NCBI GenBank assembly: GCA_963837775.1
Contig: CAWIOX010000004.1
Span: 434,001-498,000 of the forward strand
Source of the DNA: CAWIOX01 sp963837775
GTDB taxonomy: Bacteria; Pseudomonadota; Gammaproteobacteria; Burkholderiales; Burkholderiaceae_D
Direction of reading: 5' to 3'
Length of the DNA stretch: 64,000 nucleotides
Made by a program: the position numbers and the translations under genes. Under the pieces are notes generated by a model. The model ran no database searches, was not told the DNA's origin, and saw only the letters and a program-made list of their open reading frames with translations. This document shows positions 45,234 through 54,800 of this stretch, piece by piece (the first letter of the stretch is position 1; each line of letters starts with the position of its first letter).

Positions 45234-46310
45234 TTACTTCCAAATATTCCAAGATGTCTGCATCCAGGCAGCCACTATGACCAAGTAAGCCAACGTCAAA
45301 GGAATGAACACCTTCCAACCCAAGCGCATGATTTGGTCATAGCGATATCGTGGAAATGATGCGCGAGCCCAAATGAACATCGTCACAATTACCAATGTTT
45401 TCACACCGAGCCAAATCCAGCCGGGTACCCAATTAAAAAGGATTGAATCAATCGGTGATGACCACCCGCCTAAGAACATCAATGATGCCAAGGCAGAAAT
45501 CAAAATCATATTGGCGTATTCAGCCAGGAAGAACATTGCAAATGACATCCCAGAATACTCAACCATATGACCAGCCACAATTTCCGACTCGCCCTCAACT
45601 ACGTCAAATGGATGTCTATTTGTTTCAGCAATACCAGAAATCACATAAACAACGAACATCGGAAATAACGGCAACCAGTTCCAAGACAGAAAATTCAGAC
45701 CTTTTTCAACGAAATAACCCTTTGATTGCGACATTACGATATCGGTGAAATTTAAGCTACCGGATACCATGAGAACGATAACTAAAACAAAGCCCATAGC
45801 AATTTCATATGAAACCATTTGTGCTGAAGCACGCATCGCCCCCAAAAATGCATATTTCGAATTTGAAGCCCACCCAGCGATAATCACACCATAAACTTCC
45901 ATGGAAGTGATCGCCATAACAAACAACAATCCAGCATTAATGTTAGCAAGAACAGTTTCAGGTCCAAACGGGATAACTGCCCATGCGGCAAGTGCCGGCA
46001 TTATCGTCATGATAGGTGCGATAACAAATAACACCTTGTTAGCTTTTGCCGGAATTACGATTTCTTTGAGCAATAACTTCAATGCATCTGCAATTGGTTG
46101 CAACAGACCTGCTGGTCCCACGCGATTTGGGCCAATTCGTATATGCATCCAGCCAATTACCTTACGCTCCCATAACGTGAGGTAGGCAACGCAGCCCATG
46201 ATTGGGAGAACAATACAGACGATCTTTACCAGGTTCCAGACCAAAGGCCACAAGAAACCGAATATCCCTTGCCCTAATGCATGGATGGTGACAAATAACT
46301 GCTCCATCAT
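45234..46310 (-). CDS. nuoH: NADH-quinone oxidoreductase subunit H
   Basis: 358 aa, eight membrane helices. Conserved quinone-tunnel motifs: WERKVIGWMHIRIGPNRVGPAGLLQPIADALKL, and ETNRHPFDVVEGESEIVAGHMVEYSGMSFAMFFLAEY. Its ATG overlaps the nuoG stop by four bases, so translation is coupled. Confidence 0.98.
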   Translation of the reverse strand: MMEQLFVTIHALGQGIFGFLWPLVWNLVKIVCIVLPIMGCVAYLTLWERKVIGWMHIRIGPNRVGPAGLLQPIADALKLLLKEIVIPAKANKVLFVIAPIMTIMPALAAWAVIPFGPETVLANINAGLLFVMAITSMEVYGVIIAGWASNSKYAFLGAMRASAQMVSYEIAMGFVLVIVLMVSGSLNFTDIVMSQSKGYFVEKGLNFLSWNWLPLFPMFVVYVISGIAETNRHPFDVVEGESEIVAGHMVEYSGMSFAMFFLAEYANMILISALASLMFLGGWSSPIDSILFNWVPGWIWLGVKTLVIVTMFIWARASFPRYRYDQIMRLGWKVFIPLTLAYLVIVAAWMQTSWNIWK

Positions 46311-48646
46311 GCACGCTCCACATTAAGCTCACCAAACATCGGGCCGAGTGCAACAGTTGTCAAATGAGCTGCAGAAACTCTGACGACATTATCGGGCAAC
46401 CCCTTCTCAATTATCGCAGTCAATTGTGCAGCCCCATTTCCTTGACGCACAACTACTTTCATGCCTTCAACCAAGCCTAACTTCTCAAGCAAGGCTGCCG
46501 ACATTTTTGCGCTTGGGGCTCTTGCATCACTTGTCTTTTGCAATGCTCCAGCGCGACGAACTATCGCATCAGTAAAATAAATCGGCACATCAGTTACGCG
46601 TTCCAATTTCATCTCAGAGATAATGCCCGGCGAAACTTCAGGCGGTTTATTACTAAGGTTGTTCAATTTGGCTGACAGATCTGGCTCGATATCGTTTTTC
46701 GAACCCATGATGTCATCACGAATTGCTTCTGATGTTTCATAGTCAAATCCGGCAAGTCCCAGCAGGTTGCCTAATACACGCAATACTTTCCATCCGGGAC
46801 GAGTGTCACCCAATGGCCTGACAGTGCCATTAAAACTTTGCAAACGACCTTCACAGTTTACAAATGATCCTGAAGTCTCTGTGAATGGAGATATTGGCAA
46901 CAACACATCTGCATAATCAAGTCCATGCTTGAAAGGCGACAATACGACTACCATATCGGCCTGCGACAGCGCCGCCCGAGCGATTTGTGGATTAGCGCAG
47001 TCAAACTCTGCTTCGGCATTAAGCATCAGGTATGCTTTACGCATTTTTGTGAATGCCTCTACAGCATTTGCGCCGCCTGCAGGAATCGCATTAGCCAGAT
47101 AGCCGCCCACTGTATTTGCTGACTCTGTCAGATAGCCAAGCTTGGCTTCAGTATTGTGCGCTATCCATTCTGCAGCAGCATGCAATTTCGATGCATGGGG
47201 ATGCTGAGCCGCAGAGTTCCCCAAGAAAATCGCCTTGTTTTCACCGCTCAACAAATTTTCTGCAATATTTCTAGCTTCAGCAGTGCAAATAATATTTTCA
47301 AAACCAGCAGGAATTGCAATATTTTTCGCTTGAGCTACTGCAACAATGATCTCATTCAGCACTGACAACCAAGCAGATGGTGCCTTGATTATCTTGCTTG
47401 ATACCGGCATCAGCAAATCATCATCTGCCGCATGAAGAATATTTATTTTCGCACCCGCTTTTACGGCATGGCGCAGACGTGAAGCTAGCAAAGGATGATC
47501 TTTGCGTAAAAATGATCCAATGATGAAAGCACGCTTTATCTTGCTGACTTCCGCAATTGGCATTCCCAACCAAGGAACAACTGTTCCGTCCAAGGAAAAA
47601 TCCGATTGACGCAAACGGAAATCAACATTATCAGACCCAACACCTCGGACCAGTTTTTGCAAGAGAGACAACTCTTCAAGCGTCGAATTTGGCGTTGCTA
47701 AAGCAGCTATCGCATCAGAACCATGCTCATGCTTAACATTCTTCAAACCATGAGCAACATATTCCAGAGCTGTTTGCCAATCAGTTTCTTGCCACTGATT
47801 ACCTTGCCTGATCATCGGTTTGGTAAGGCGCTCTTCGCTATTTAAACCCTCGTATGAAAACCGATCCTTATCGGACAACCAGCATTCATTAACGCCGTCA
47901 TTTTCTAGGGGCAAAACACGCATAACCTTATTGTTTTTTACCTGAACAGTAAGGTTGGAACCCAGACCATCGTGGGGACTGACTGATTTACGACGAGACA
48001 ACTCCCAGGTGCGAGCACTGAAACGGAATGGTTTTGATGTCAGTGCGCCAACAGGGCACAGATCTATCATATTGCCTGATAGCTCCGAATCAACTGTCTT
48101 ACCTACAAATGATGTAATTTCCGCATGTTCACCGCGATTTAGCATGCCAAGCTCCATCACGCCGGCAATTTCTTGACCGAAACGCACGCAACGCGTGCAA
48201 TGAATGCAGCGGCTCATCTCCTCCATGGAAATCAGTGGCCCGACATTCTTATGGAATACAACACGCTTCTCTTCATCATAACGAGAGGAACTTGCGCCAT
48301 AACCTACGGCCAAATCTTGCAACTGACACTCACCACCCTGATCGCAAACCGGACAATCAAGAGGATGATTAATCAACAAGAATTCCATGACGCCTTTTTG
48401 CGCCTTGACAGCCTTATCGCTATTGGAACGCACGATCATGCCAGCTGTTACCGGCGTGGCGCATGCAGGTAACGGCTTTGGTGCTTTTTCAACCTCGACC
48501 AAACACATGCGGCAATTCGCCGCTATCGACAATTTTTTGTGATAACAAAAGTGGGGGATGTACGTACCAAGCTTATTGGCAGCGTCCATCACCATGCTGC
48601 CCTCTTGGACTTCGACTTTTTTACCGTCTATTTCAATTTCAACCAT
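46307..48646 (-). CDS. nuoG: NADH-quinone oxidoreductase subunit G
   Basis: 779 aa. N-terminal [2Fe-2S] ligands (YIPHFCYHKKLSIAANCRMCLVE), then CPVCDQGGECQLQD with the His-coordinated cluster N5 region, HCTRCVRFGQEIAG, and DLCPVGALTSKPFRF, followed by a molybdopterin-oxidoreductase-like domain lacking a cofactor role. It forms the electron wire from NuoF to NuoI. Confidence 0.97.
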   Translation of the reverse strand: MVEIEIDGKKVEVQEGSMVMDAANKLGTYIPHFCYHKKLSIAANCRMCLVEVEKAPKPLPACATPVTAGMIVRSNSDKAVKAQKGVMEFLLINHPLDCPVCDQGGECQLQDLAVGYGASSSRYDEEKRVVFHKNVGPLISMEEMSRCIHCTRCVRFGQEIAGVMELGMLNRGEHAEITSFVGKTVDSELSGNMIDLCPVGALTSKPFRFSARTWELSRRKSVSPHDGLGSNLTVQVKNNKVMRVLPLENDGVNECWLSDKDRFSYEGLNSEERLTKPMIRQGNQWQETDWQTALEYVAHGLKNVKHEHGSDAIAALATPNSTLEELSLLQKLVRGVGSDNVDFRLRQSDFSLDGTVVPWLGMPIAEVSKIKRAFIIGSFLRKDHPLLASRLRHAVKAGAKINILHAADDDLLMPVSSKIIKAPSAWLSVLNEIIVAVAQAKNIAIPAGFENIICTAEARNIAENLLSGENKAIFLGNSAAQHPHASKLHAAAEWIAHNTEAKLGYLTESANTVGGYLANAIPAGGANAVEAFTKMRKAYLMLNAEAEFDCANPQIARAALSQADMVVVLSPFKHGLDYADVLLPISPFTETSGSFVNCEGRLQSFNGTVRPLGDTRPGWKVLRVLGNLLGLAGFDYETSEAIRDDIMGSKNDIEPDLSAKLNNLSNKPPEVSPGIISEMKLERVTDVPIYFTDAIVRRAGALQKTSDARAPSAKMSAALLEKLGLVEGMKVVVRQGNGAAQLTAIIEKGLPDNVVRVSAAHLTTVALGPMFGELNVERA

Positions 48647-48669
48647 GGTTTACTTTGGCCTGACCTGGC

Positions 48670-49965
48670 TTAAACGTAAGCGGGCACCAAGCAATGCTTG
48701 TGCTCGATGTGATATTCAAATTCTTCGCGGAAATTCTTGATCATCGCTCGGACCGGCATCGCTGCAGCATCGCCCAACGCACAAATCGTGCGACCTTGAA
48801 TATTGTCGGCGATTGTATTGAGCATATCCAAATCATCTGCGCGACCCTGCCCATGCTCAATGCGATGTACCATGCGGTAAAGCCAACCCGTACCTTCACG
48901 GCAAGGAGTGCACTGACCACAGGATTCTTCGAAATAGAAATAAGACAGACGCAACAGCGATTTGACCATACAGCGCGTCTCATCCATCACGATGACAGCA
49001 CCTGATCCCAGCATTGACCCTGCTTTGGCAATCGAGTCATAGTCCATATCAGTTGCCATCATCACATCACCCTTCAATACGGGCATGGATGAACCACCAG
49101 GAATGACTGCCTTGATTTTTTTTCCATCGCGCATACCGCCCGCGAGCTCAAGCAAGGTAGCGAAAGGCGTCCCCATCGGCACTTCATAATTTCCTGGCCT
49201 GGCTATATCACCTGACATCGAAAATATTTTGGTACCGCCATTATTCGGCTTGCCTAGCGCAGCATATGCCTCGCCTCCCATGCGCAAAACAAATGGCACG
49301 GCAGCGAATGTCTCTGTATTGTTAATCGTTGTCGGCTTACCATACAAACCAAAACTTGCCGGGAAAGGCGGCTTGAAACGCGGCTGACCTTTTTTCCCCT
49401 CTAACGACTCAAGCAAGGCGGTTTCTTCACCGCAAATATAGGCGCCGTATCCGTGAAATGCGTGCAACTGAAAACTAAAATCTGTACCAAGAATGCTATC
49501 ACCCAGCATACCCGCTGAACGCGCTTCTTCAATCGCCTCTTCAAAGCGATCATAGTCAGCGAAAATTTCACCGTGGATGTAGTTGTAGCCAACCGTAATG
49601 CCCATTGCATAAGCACCGATCGCCATACCCTCAATCAATGCATGTGGGTTGTAACGGATAATGTCACGATCTTTAAATGTTCCCGGCTCGCCTTCATCAG
49701 TATTGCAAACCAGGTATTTTTGACCGGGAAACTGACGTGGCATGAAACTCCACTTCAAACCAGTTGGAAAACCCGCACCACCACGACCACGCAGTGATGA
49801 TGCCTTCAATTCTGCAATGACTTGCTCAGGCGTTATTTTTTCAGTAAGAATGCGCTTCAGCGCCTCATACCCGCCACGCTTGACATAATCTGACAGATGC
49901 CAATTTTGCCCATCCAGATCCGCAAGTATCAATGGCTTGATATGCCGTTTATGCAGGGAAGTCAT
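48670..49965 (-). CDS. nuoF: NADH-quinone oxidoreductase subunit F
   Basis: 431 aa. NADH/FMN-binding GRGGAGFPTGLKWSFMP (~63-79), the GAGAYICGEETALLESLEG-like segment (YGAYICGEETALLESLEGK), and the [4Fe-4S] N3 motif ESCGQCTPCREGTGW. It oxidises NADH with FMN. It overlaps nuoE by four bases (ATGA). Confidence 0.98.
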   Translation of the reverse strand: MTSLHKRHIKPLILADLDGQNWHLSDYVKRGGYEALKRILTEKITPEQVIAELKASSLRGRGGAGFPTGLKWSFMPRQFPGQKYLVCNTDEGEPGTFKDRDIIRYNPHALIEGMAIGAYAMGITVGYNYIHGEIFADYDRFEEAIEEARSAGMLGDSILGTDFSFQLHAFHGYGAYICGEETALLESLEGKKGQPRFKPPFPASFGLYGKPTTINNTETFAAVPFVLRMGGEAYAALGKPNNGGTKIFSMSGDIARPGNYEVPMGTPFATLLELAGGMRDGKKIKAVIPGGSSMPVLKGDVMMATDMDYDSIAKAGSMLGSGAVIVMDETRCMVKSLLRLSYFYFEESCGQCTPCREGTGWLYRMVHRIEHGQGRADDLDMLNTIADNIQGRTICALGDAAAMPVRAMIKNFREEFEYHIEHKHCLVPAYV

Positions 49966-50441
49966 TTCTTCAATTCCTCCACCAATGCATCAATCTTTTC
50001 ATTCGACATATGGCTACACATGCGTTTGTTATTCACAATCATGACAGGCGCATCACCACAAGCCCCCATGCACTCACCCTCAACCAAGGTGAATAGATCA
50101 TCGGGCGTTGTTTCCTTGTAATCAATACCTAATTTTTGCTTCAGATAAAAGGCAGCCTTCTCACCACCAGACAAGGCACATGGCAAATTCGTGCAGACAG
50201 AAATCTTGAATTTCCCCACAGGCTTGACGTTATACATATTGTAAAACGTCGCAACCTCTTGCACAGCAATCGCAGGCATACCAAGGTAGTCAGCAACACA
50301 CTGCAAAACCTCGGGCGCCAGCCAGCCAGTTTCATCCTGAGCAATGGCAAGTGCAGCCATTACTGCAGACTGCTTTTGATCCGCAGGAAATTTCGCAATT
50401 TCGCGGTCGATTTTTTTATACGTTTGCTCTGATAACAGCAT
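49962..50441 (-). CDS. nuoE: NADH-quinone oxidoreductase subunit E
   Basis: 159 aa from ATG 50439-50441 (MLLSEQTYKKIDREIAKFP); a longer in-frame start adds five residues. Thioredoxin-like [2Fe-2S] domain with CTNLPC and CMGACGDAPV ligands (cluster N1a). It lies 29 bases after nuoD. Confidence 0.97.
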   Translation of the reverse strand: MLLSEQTYKKIDREIAKFPADQKQSAVMAALAIAQDETGWLAPEVLQCVADYLGMPAIAVQEVATFYNMYNVKPVGKFKISVCTNLPCALSGGEKAAFYLKQKLGIDYKETTPDDLFTLVEGECMGACGDAPVMIVNNKRMCSHMSNEKIDALVEELKK

Positions 50442-50470
50442 CGTTTTATGCCTCAATTATCGACACGCAT

Positions 50471-51724
50471 TTAGCGGTCAATCTCACCAAACACAATATC
50501 TTGCGTGCCGATGATCGTTACTGCGTCGGCAATCATGTGACCTTTTGCCATCTCATCCAAACCTTGCAAATGCGCGAAACCCGGAGCACGAATTTTCAAG
50601 CGATAAGGCTTATTTGCACCATCTGAAATCATGTAGATACCAAACTCACCTTTGGGATGCTCGATAGCTGCATATGCTTCACCTGCAGGAACATGGAATC
50701 CTTCGGAGAATAATTTAAAATGGTGAATCAACTCCTCCATATTGGACTTCATGTCCGTACGCTTTGGAGGCGCCACTTTATGATTATCCGTAATTACCGC
50801 ACCAGGATTATTTCGCAACCACTCGACACATTGCTTGATAATCCGATTAGATTGCCGCATCTCTTCCATGCGCACCAAATAGCGATCATAACAATCACCA
50901 TTGACACCGACCGGAATATCAAAATCCAATAAATCGTAAACTTCGTAAGGCTGTTTTTTGCGCAAATCCCATTCGATACCGGACCCACGCAACATAGGAC
51001 CAGTAAAACCCATTGCTTTCGCACGCTCAGGCGAAACCACGCCAATACCAACCAAACGCTGCTTCCAGATACGATTATCGGTCAGCAGTGTTTCATACTC
51101 ATCGACATAAGTTGGGAAACGATTTGTGAAATCTTCAATAAAATCAAGCAGCGACCCCTGCCTGTTTTCATTCAGCGCTTTGATCGCTTTATCATTACGC
51201 AGCAGAGATGCTTTGAATTGCGGCATCGACTCTGGCAAATCACGATAAACACCACCAGGACGATAATAGGCGGCATGCAGACGAGCGCCAGATACCGCCT
51301 CGTAGCAATCCATCAAATCTTCACGCTCACGGAACGCATACAGAAATACCGCCATCGCCCCGACGTCGAGCGCATGAGCCCCGATCCAGAGCAAATGATT
51401 CAGCAGACGGGTGATTTCATCAAACATCACCCTGATGTACTGCGCCCGCAAGGGCACATCAAGACCCAGCATTTTCTCAATTGCCATCACATAGGCGTGC
51501 TCATTGCACATCATCGACACGTAGTCGAGGCGATCCATGTAAGGCACAGACTGAAGATAAGTTTTTTGCTCAGCAAGCTTTTCAGTTGCACGGTGCAGCA
51601 AACCGATATGCGGATCAGCACGTTGAATGACCTCACCATCCAACTCCAGCACCAAACGCAAAACCCCGTGCGCAGCTGGATGCTGAGGACCAAAGTTCAG
51701 AGTGTAATTCTTAATATCAGCCAT
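50471..51724 (-). CDS. nuoD: NADH-quinone oxidoreductase subunit D
   Basis: 417 aa, similar to NiFe-hydrogenase large subunits. N-terminal NFGPQHPAAHGVLRLVLELDGE (quinone-site His), RGSGIEWDLRKKQPYEVYD, and C-terminal GDIDPVFGEVDR-like TQDIVFGEIDR. It forms the quinone pocket with NuoB and NuoH. The start overlaps the nuoC stop by one base. NuoC and NuoD are separate genes here, unlike E. coli. Confidence 0.98.
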   Translation of the reverse strand: MADIKNYTLNFGPQHPAAHGVLRLVLELDGEVIQRADPHIGLLHRATEKLAEQKTYLQSVPYMDRLDYVSMMCNEHAYVMAIEKMLGLDVPLRAQYIRVMFDEITRLLNHLLWIGAHALDVGAMAVFLYAFREREDLMDCYEAVSGARLHAAYYRPGGVYRDLPESMPQFKASLLRNDKAIKALNENRQGSLLDFIEDFTNRFPTYVDEYETLLTDNRIWKQRLVGIGVVSPERAKAMGFTGPMLRGSGIEWDLRKKQPYEVYDLLDFDIPVGVNGDCYDRYLVRMEEMRQSNRIIKQCVEWLRNNPGAVITDNHKVAPPKRTDMKSNMEELIHHFKLFSEGFHVPAGEAYAAIEHPKGEFGIYMISDGANKPYRLKIRAPGFAHLQGLDEMAKGHMIADAVTIIGTQDIVFGEIDR

Positions 51725-52321
51725 TATTTGACACCGTAGAGTTCTTCACGTATCACACGCGGCGTATTTTCACGCGGCTCAATCGTTACAGGCTGATAAA
51801 TTACGCGCCGCTGCTCGGGGTCATACCGCATCTCCACATAACCCGACACAGGGAAATCCTTACGGAACGGATGCCCAATGAAGCCATAATCAGTCAGAAT
51901 ACGACGCAAATCATTATGACCATCAAACAAAATGCCAAAAAAATCAAATGCTTCACGCTCATACCAATTAGCCGCATTCCACACATCAACCAAAGAGGCC
52001 AACAACGGAAAATCATCATCCGGAGCAAACACACGAACCCGCAAACGCCAGTTATGCGTCACGGACAACAAATGCGACACAACCGCAAAACGCCTACCGA
52101 CCCAAGCACCATCACCATACGTTGAATAATCAACACCGCAAAGATCTATCAACTCCTCAAAACGCAGATCTTCGTGATCACGCAAGCACGCGCATAACGG
52201 ACAAATAATCTGCCGAGTCAACAACCAGCGTAACCTCACCAAGCGCAACCGCCAAATCCTCAATACTTTCCCCCAGCGCCGAGCGCAAGGCAACTTCGAG
52301 ACTTTCCAGTTTTGTCGTCAT
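51724..52321 (-). CDS. nuoC: NADH-quinone oxidoreductase subunit C, interrupted by a +1 frameshift
   Basis: The ATG at 52319-52321 with AGAGG upstream begins MTTKLESLEVALRSALGE and reads to SVMRVLA, where a stop appears. One extra base at 52184-52185 (CTTG for CTG) separates it from RDHEDLRFEELIDLCGVDY in the next frame. The restored protein is 198 aa with the ERE.xDxFGI..GH.D.RRIL.D.GF.GHPLRKD-type core (YEREAFDFFGILFDGHNDLRRIL). It lies 10 bases after nuoB. Confidence 0.93.
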
Positions 52322-52331
52322 TCTCGACCTC

Positions 52332-52809
52332 TTAACGCGCAATCGTATTGGTACGCTTAATCTTATTTTGCAACTGCATGATGCCGTATATCAGCGCCTC
52401 TGCGGTTGGCGGACACCCAGGGACATAGACATCCACAGGCACAATGCGATCACAACCCCGAACAACTGAGTACGAGTAATGATAATAACCACCACCATTC
52501 GCACATGAACCCATTGAAATAACCCAACGCGGCTCAGCCATCTGATCGTAAACTTTACGCAAAGCGGGCGCCATCTTGTTACACAAAGTACCCGCCACAA
52601 TCATCACATCCGACTGACGCGGACGACGGACGAAACACAACCCCAAAACGATCCAAGTCATAACGCGACGCACCTGCATGCATCATCTCAACAGCACAAC
52701 AAGCCAAACCAAACGTCATCGGCCACAGAGACCCGGTACGCGTCCAGTTAATCAGCTTATCCGCTGTCGTAGTAACAAAACCTTCGCTCAACACACCTTC
52801 AATTGACAT
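52332..52809 (-). CDS. nuoB: NADH-quinone oxidoreductase subunit B, interrupted by a +1 frameshift
   Basis: Frame 1 starts MSIEGVLSEGFVTTTADKLINWTRTGSLWPMTFGLACCAVEMM and holds the tandem-Cys part of cluster N2. It fails after FRPS. Removing one base at about 52623 continues PRQSDVMIVAGTLCNKMAPALRKVYDQM with GSCANGGG and VPGCPPTAEAL (the other N2 ligands). Joined length 158 aa, as expected (~159). It follows nuoA by three bases. Confidence 0.94.
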
Positions 52810-52812
52810 GGC

Positions 52813-53172
52813 TTATTCCCAATCAAGGGCACCTTTCTTCCAGATGTACCAAAACCCAACAATAAATTCAGCTATGAACACCAGCATCGTGACAAAACCA
52901 GGCCAACCAAGGTCGCGCATGGCAACGCCCCACGGGAAGAAAAACGCAGTTTCCAGATCAAACAAAATAAATAAAATGGCAACGAGGTAATAACGCACAT
53001 CGAACTTCATGCGCGCATCTTCGAACGCTTCAAAGCCACACTCGTAAGGAGAGTTTTTTTCCGCGTCAGGCTTAAATGGCGCCATCAAGCGACCAAGCAC
53101 CTGCGGCACGACACCGACGCCGATACCAACGAGAATAAACAAAAGGACTGGGAAATAATTTTCGAGGTTCAC
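52813..53172 (-). CDS. nuoA: NADH-quinone oxidoreductase subunit A
   Basis: 119 aa, three membrane helices (~5-27, ~62-82, ~89-108), with the conserved KNSPYECGFEAFEDARMKFDVRYYLVAILFILFDLE block. First gene of the nuo operon, starting 65 bases after the tRNA-Leu terminator. Confidence 0.97.
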   Translation of the reverse strand: MNLENYFPVLLFILVGIGVGVVPQVLGRLMAPFKPDAEKNSPYECGFEAFEDARMKFDVRYYLVAILFILFDLETAFFFPWGVAMRDLGWPGFVTMLVFIAEFIVGFWYIWKKGALDWE

Positions 53173-53237
53173 AATATTTTACGCAATGATATTGAACTAC
53201 ACAGAATAACTTCCAGAATTTGACATGCACCCACTCG

Positions 53238-53271
53238 ATAAAAAGCCAGCTAAGGATACCCTTGCTGGCCT
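53238..53271 (-). terminator. Terminator of tRNA-Leu, in front of nuoA
   Basis: On the minus strand gccagc-aagg / cctta-gctggc is followed by TTTTTATC. It separates the tRNA from nuoA, so nuo probably has its own promoter or depends on read-through. Confidence 0.8.
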
Positions 53272-53280
53272 CATAATCTT

Positions 53281-53365
53281 TGGTGCCGACGGCGAGACTC
53301 GAACTCGCACAGCTTTCGCCACTACCCCCTCAAGATAGCGTGTCTACCAATTTCACCACGTCGGC
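53281..53365 (-). tRNA. tRNA-Leu(GAG)
   Basis: An 85-nt class II tRNA with encoded CCA. Acceptor GCCGACG / CGTCGGC, anticodon stem CTATC/GGTAG with loop TTGAGGG (GAG), a long variable arm, and T-loop TTCGAGT. It lies between secG and nuoA. Confidence 0.94.
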
Positions 53366-53376
53366 ACAAGAACTAC

Positions 53377-53406
53377 ATTTTAACCTAATTTAGTACTTTT
53401 ATTCAA
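53377..53406 (-). promoter_or_regulatory. Promoter of tRNA-Leu
   Basis: Minus-strand TTGAAT (53406-53401) and TAAAAT (53382-53377), 18-base spacer, 11 bases before the tRNA. Confidence 0.65.
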
Positions 53407-53452
53407 TGGAAACTTGCATCAAAACACGACTTAAACACATATTTTCAATAAA

Positions 53453-53860
53453 TTATTTAGGTATTTGATTTGCCTGTCCGGAAGCGGCCGCGCCGGCAGC
53501 AGCGCCAGCCGATGCGGGGGTACTGGCAGGCGCCGCAACAACCGGCACTCCCGCCACAGGGGCTGGGGCTGGAGCTGCGCTTGCAGGCAGATTTTCCATA
53601 ACACCGCCACTCACTGGCGCCCGCTTATTACCAAAATAACCCAAGGCCAGTGTAGCGACAAAGAAAACAGTCGCTGCCACGCCTGTAGATTTCGACAGGA
53701 AATTGGAAGAACCCGTTGCACCGAACAAACTGCCCGACGCTCCCGAGCCAAATGCAGCCCCCATATCGGCGCCTTTTCCGTGCTGCAACAAAACCAACGC
53801 AATAATAGCCAGCGCGGATACCACTTGCACAACAACAATAATACTGAACAAACTGTTCAT
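53453..53860 (-). CDS. secG: Protein-export membrane protein SecG
   Basis: 135 aa. Two membrane helices (~5-26 and ~56-76) flank the GADMGAAFGSGASGSLFGATGSSNFLSKSTG loop characteristic of SecG. The last ~50 residues are Ala/Pro-rich, longer than in E. coli (110 aa) but usual in betaproteobacteria. It is a non-essential part of SecYEG. It lies 45 bases after tpiA. Confidence 0.95.
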   Translation of the reverse strand: MNSLFSIIVVVQVVSALAIIALVLLQHGKGADMGAAFGSGASGSLFGATGSSNFLSKSTGVAATVFFVATLALGYFGNKRAPVSGGVMENLPASAAPAPAPVAGVPVVAAPASTPASAGAAAGAAASGQANQIPK

Positions 53861-53905
53861 TTAATAATTTCCAATCTCAGATAAATTACATTTTTCACAA
53901 AACAA

Positions 53906-54652
53906 TTATGCTGCGCGAATAATCGCCAGAAAATCTGCAGCCTTCAGCGCAGCGCCACCGATCAAACCACCATCGATATCCGGCATCGCCATTAGTTCAG
54001 CGGCATTTTCCGGCTTCATGCTGCCGCCATACAAAATTTGCACACCCGCAGCCGCAGCCACATCTTTTTGCGCTAATTTTTCACGCAAGCCAGCATGAAC
54101 ATCCTGCGCCATTTGCGGCGTCGCAGTTTTTCCGGTGCCTATCGCCCATACCGGCTCGTAAGCAATCACTATATTAGCGAGATCACCAGCATCAATTACC
54201 GACAACACAGCAGTCATTTGCTGACCAACGATCTCATCAGTACGCCCCGACTCACGCTCAGCCAGAGTTTCGCCGACACAAACGATAGGAATCAAGCCCG
54301 CCCTCAAAGCGCGCAATGTTTTTTCGGCAACCAATTCATTGCTCTCACCATGATAGGCGCGACGCTCGGAATGCCCGACGATCACATATTTGCAAGAAAA
54401 ATCCTGCAACATCGCGGCGGAAACCTCACCTGTGTACGCGCCAGCATCATGCGCCGAAACATCTTGCGCCCCCAAAGCCAGCGCCGTATCCGAGAGTTCC
54501 GCCTGACATTGCGCCAGGTACGGCGCAGGAACACAGACCGCCACAGCACAATCAGACCGGGACAAACCAGCCTTGATGCCAGCCAATAAAGTAGCGTTGG
54601 CAGCGAGGCTGCCATTCATTTTCCAATTACCAGCGACTAGTTTGCGACGCAT
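53906..54652 (-). CDS. tpiA: Triosephosphate isomerase
   Basis: 248 aa from the second of two adjacent ATGs (MRRKLVAGNWKMNG). Catalytic residues: Lys in GNWKMN, His in IVGHSERRA, Glu in IAYEPVWAIGTGK; phosphate loop YGGSMKPEN and GGLIGGAAL. It interconverts DHAP and glyceraldehyde-3-phosphate. It heads the tpiA-secG-tRNA-Leu-nuo series. Confidence 0.97.
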   Translation of the reverse strand: MRRKLVAGNWKMNGSLAANATLLAGIKAGLSRSDCAVAVCVPAPYLAQCQAELSDTALALGAQDVSAHDAGAYTGEVSAAMLQDFSCKYVIVGHSERRAYHGESNELVAEKTLRALRAGLIPIVCVGETLAERESGRTDEIVGQQMTAVLSVIDAGDLANIVIAYEPVWAIGTGKTATPQMAQDVHAGLREKLAQKDVAAAAGVQILYGGSMKPENAAELMAMPDIDGGLIGGAALKAADFLAIIRAA

Positions 54653-54680
54653 CATCAGCCTAAAATTTGATTAACCGCTT

Positions 54681-54710
54681 ATTTTAACGTGGTGCCGCAA
54701 GGTCGGTCAA
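54681..54710 (-). promoter_or_regulatory. Promoter upstream of tpiA
   Basis: Minus-strand TTGACC (54710-54705), 18-base spacer, TAAAAT (54686-54681), ending 26-29 bases before the tpiA start codons. Confidence 0.7.
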
Positions 54711-54800
54711 ACTTAGCCCGGTCATTTTGCACCAATCTTTCCGACAGAAGCACATGCAAAACATCGACTCCAATGGTGAGCGACAAAGCAATAAATCAAT

